Shown here: piece by piece, positions 62,042 through 62,157 of the stretch
Layout of the letters: each line of letters begins with the position of its first letter
Position numbering within the stretch: position 1 is the first letter of the stretch
From: Caulobacteraceae bacterium
GTDB lineage: Bacteria > Pseudomonadota > Alphaproteobacteria > Caulobacterales > Caulobacteraceae
Length of the DNA: 62,157 nt
Assembly (NCBI GenBank): GCA_003164925.1
Contig: PLRV01000041.1
Span: 1-62,157 of the forward strand
Direction of reading: 5' to 3'
The notes under the pieces: model-generated
The model's input: the letters and a program-made list of their open reading frames with translations, nothing else
What the model was told of the DNA's origin: nothing
Database searches by the model: none
Program-made: the position numbers and the translations under genes

Positions 62042-62157
62042 ATGACCGACGAAATCTCCGCCCCCGCCGCCGGCGGCGGCGCCCGCCGTCCCTTCTTCCG
62101 TCGCCGCAAGGTGTGCCCGTTCTCGGGCGCCAACGCGCCGAAGATCGACTACAAGGA
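62042..62157 (+). CDS. rpsR: Ribosomal protein bS18, 5' part only
   Basis: ATG 62042 begins a frame that is cut by the window end after 38 codons. [13 protein letters not shown] and the following APKIDYK are characteristic of bS18. The N-terminal Gly/Ala stretch is a common extension. It pairs with rpsF; rplI would be expected next. Confidence 0.93.
   Translation, partial: MTDEISAPAAGGGARRPFFRRRKVCPFSGANAPKIDYK

Noticed and set aside
1-62157. CRISPR arrays, insertion sequences, prophage or integrase genes
   Set aside because: No regularly spaced repeats, transposase or integrase motifs, or phage structural genes were seen on either strand.

Overview
The window is GC-rich chromosomal DNA from an alphaproteobacterium, most likely a member of the Caulobacteraceae (Caulobacter or Phenylobacterium type). 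The main reasons are an adjacent divK-pleD pair very like that of Caulobacter crescentus, next to rpmG and near a dinB with an N-terminal zinc ribbon; a split F0 operon with separate b and b' subunits; and several copies of the stem-loop intergenic repeats typical of this group. I see no rRNA, tRNA, CRISPR array, insertion sequence or prophage. Nearly all genes are intact; the exceptions are a probable protease remnant near 39.6 kb and rpsR, which is cut by the window end.

Region 1 (about 1-13.6 kb) is accessory. A TPR/TolB-like regulator is followed by a SnoaL-like exported protein, a TonB-dependent receptor, and a run of exported proteins. Three gene families occur twice, in mirrored order: SnoaL-like, A, B at 5.9-8.2 kb and B, A, SnoaL-like at 11.6-13.6 kb. 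Between the two sets lie an EAL-domain c-di-GMP phosphodiesterase, a 600-bp gene-poor gap and a single-span membrane protein. Families A and B have no known function. This is the best candidate here for an undescribed system, probably outer-membrane uptake plus periplasmic handling of an unknown substrate.

Region 2 (13.7-22.5 kb) holds the F0 ATP synthase operon (atpI-B-E-F'-F) with a clear terminator, a RhlE-type helicase, an envelope cluster (Spy/CpxP-like protein, exported MsrA, DsbD/ScsB-like reductase) and a VapBC-type toxin-antitoxin pair with a probable operator.

Region 3 (22.5-42 kb) is housekeeping: pyrB with a probably non-catalytic dihydroorotase partner, plsY, dprA, a lone receiver-domain protein, pstSCAB behind a Pho box, topA, a HAD phosphatase, rnr, rpmG, pleD-divK, a ROK sugar kinase and dinB.

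Region 4 (42-62 kb) contains a RidA/glycerophosphodiesterase/FemAB-like operon, a long minus-strand operon (cysS, SRPBCC protein, IscU-like protein, yidD, thrS, glycosyltransferase), hisI-rluD, rpoH with a possible heat-shock promoter, an ArsB/NhaD-type permease, the fatty-acid cluster fabD-fabG-acpP-fabF followed by mltG-gmk, an exported peroxiredoxin, an acyltransferase-3 protein and the start of the rpsF-rpsR operon.
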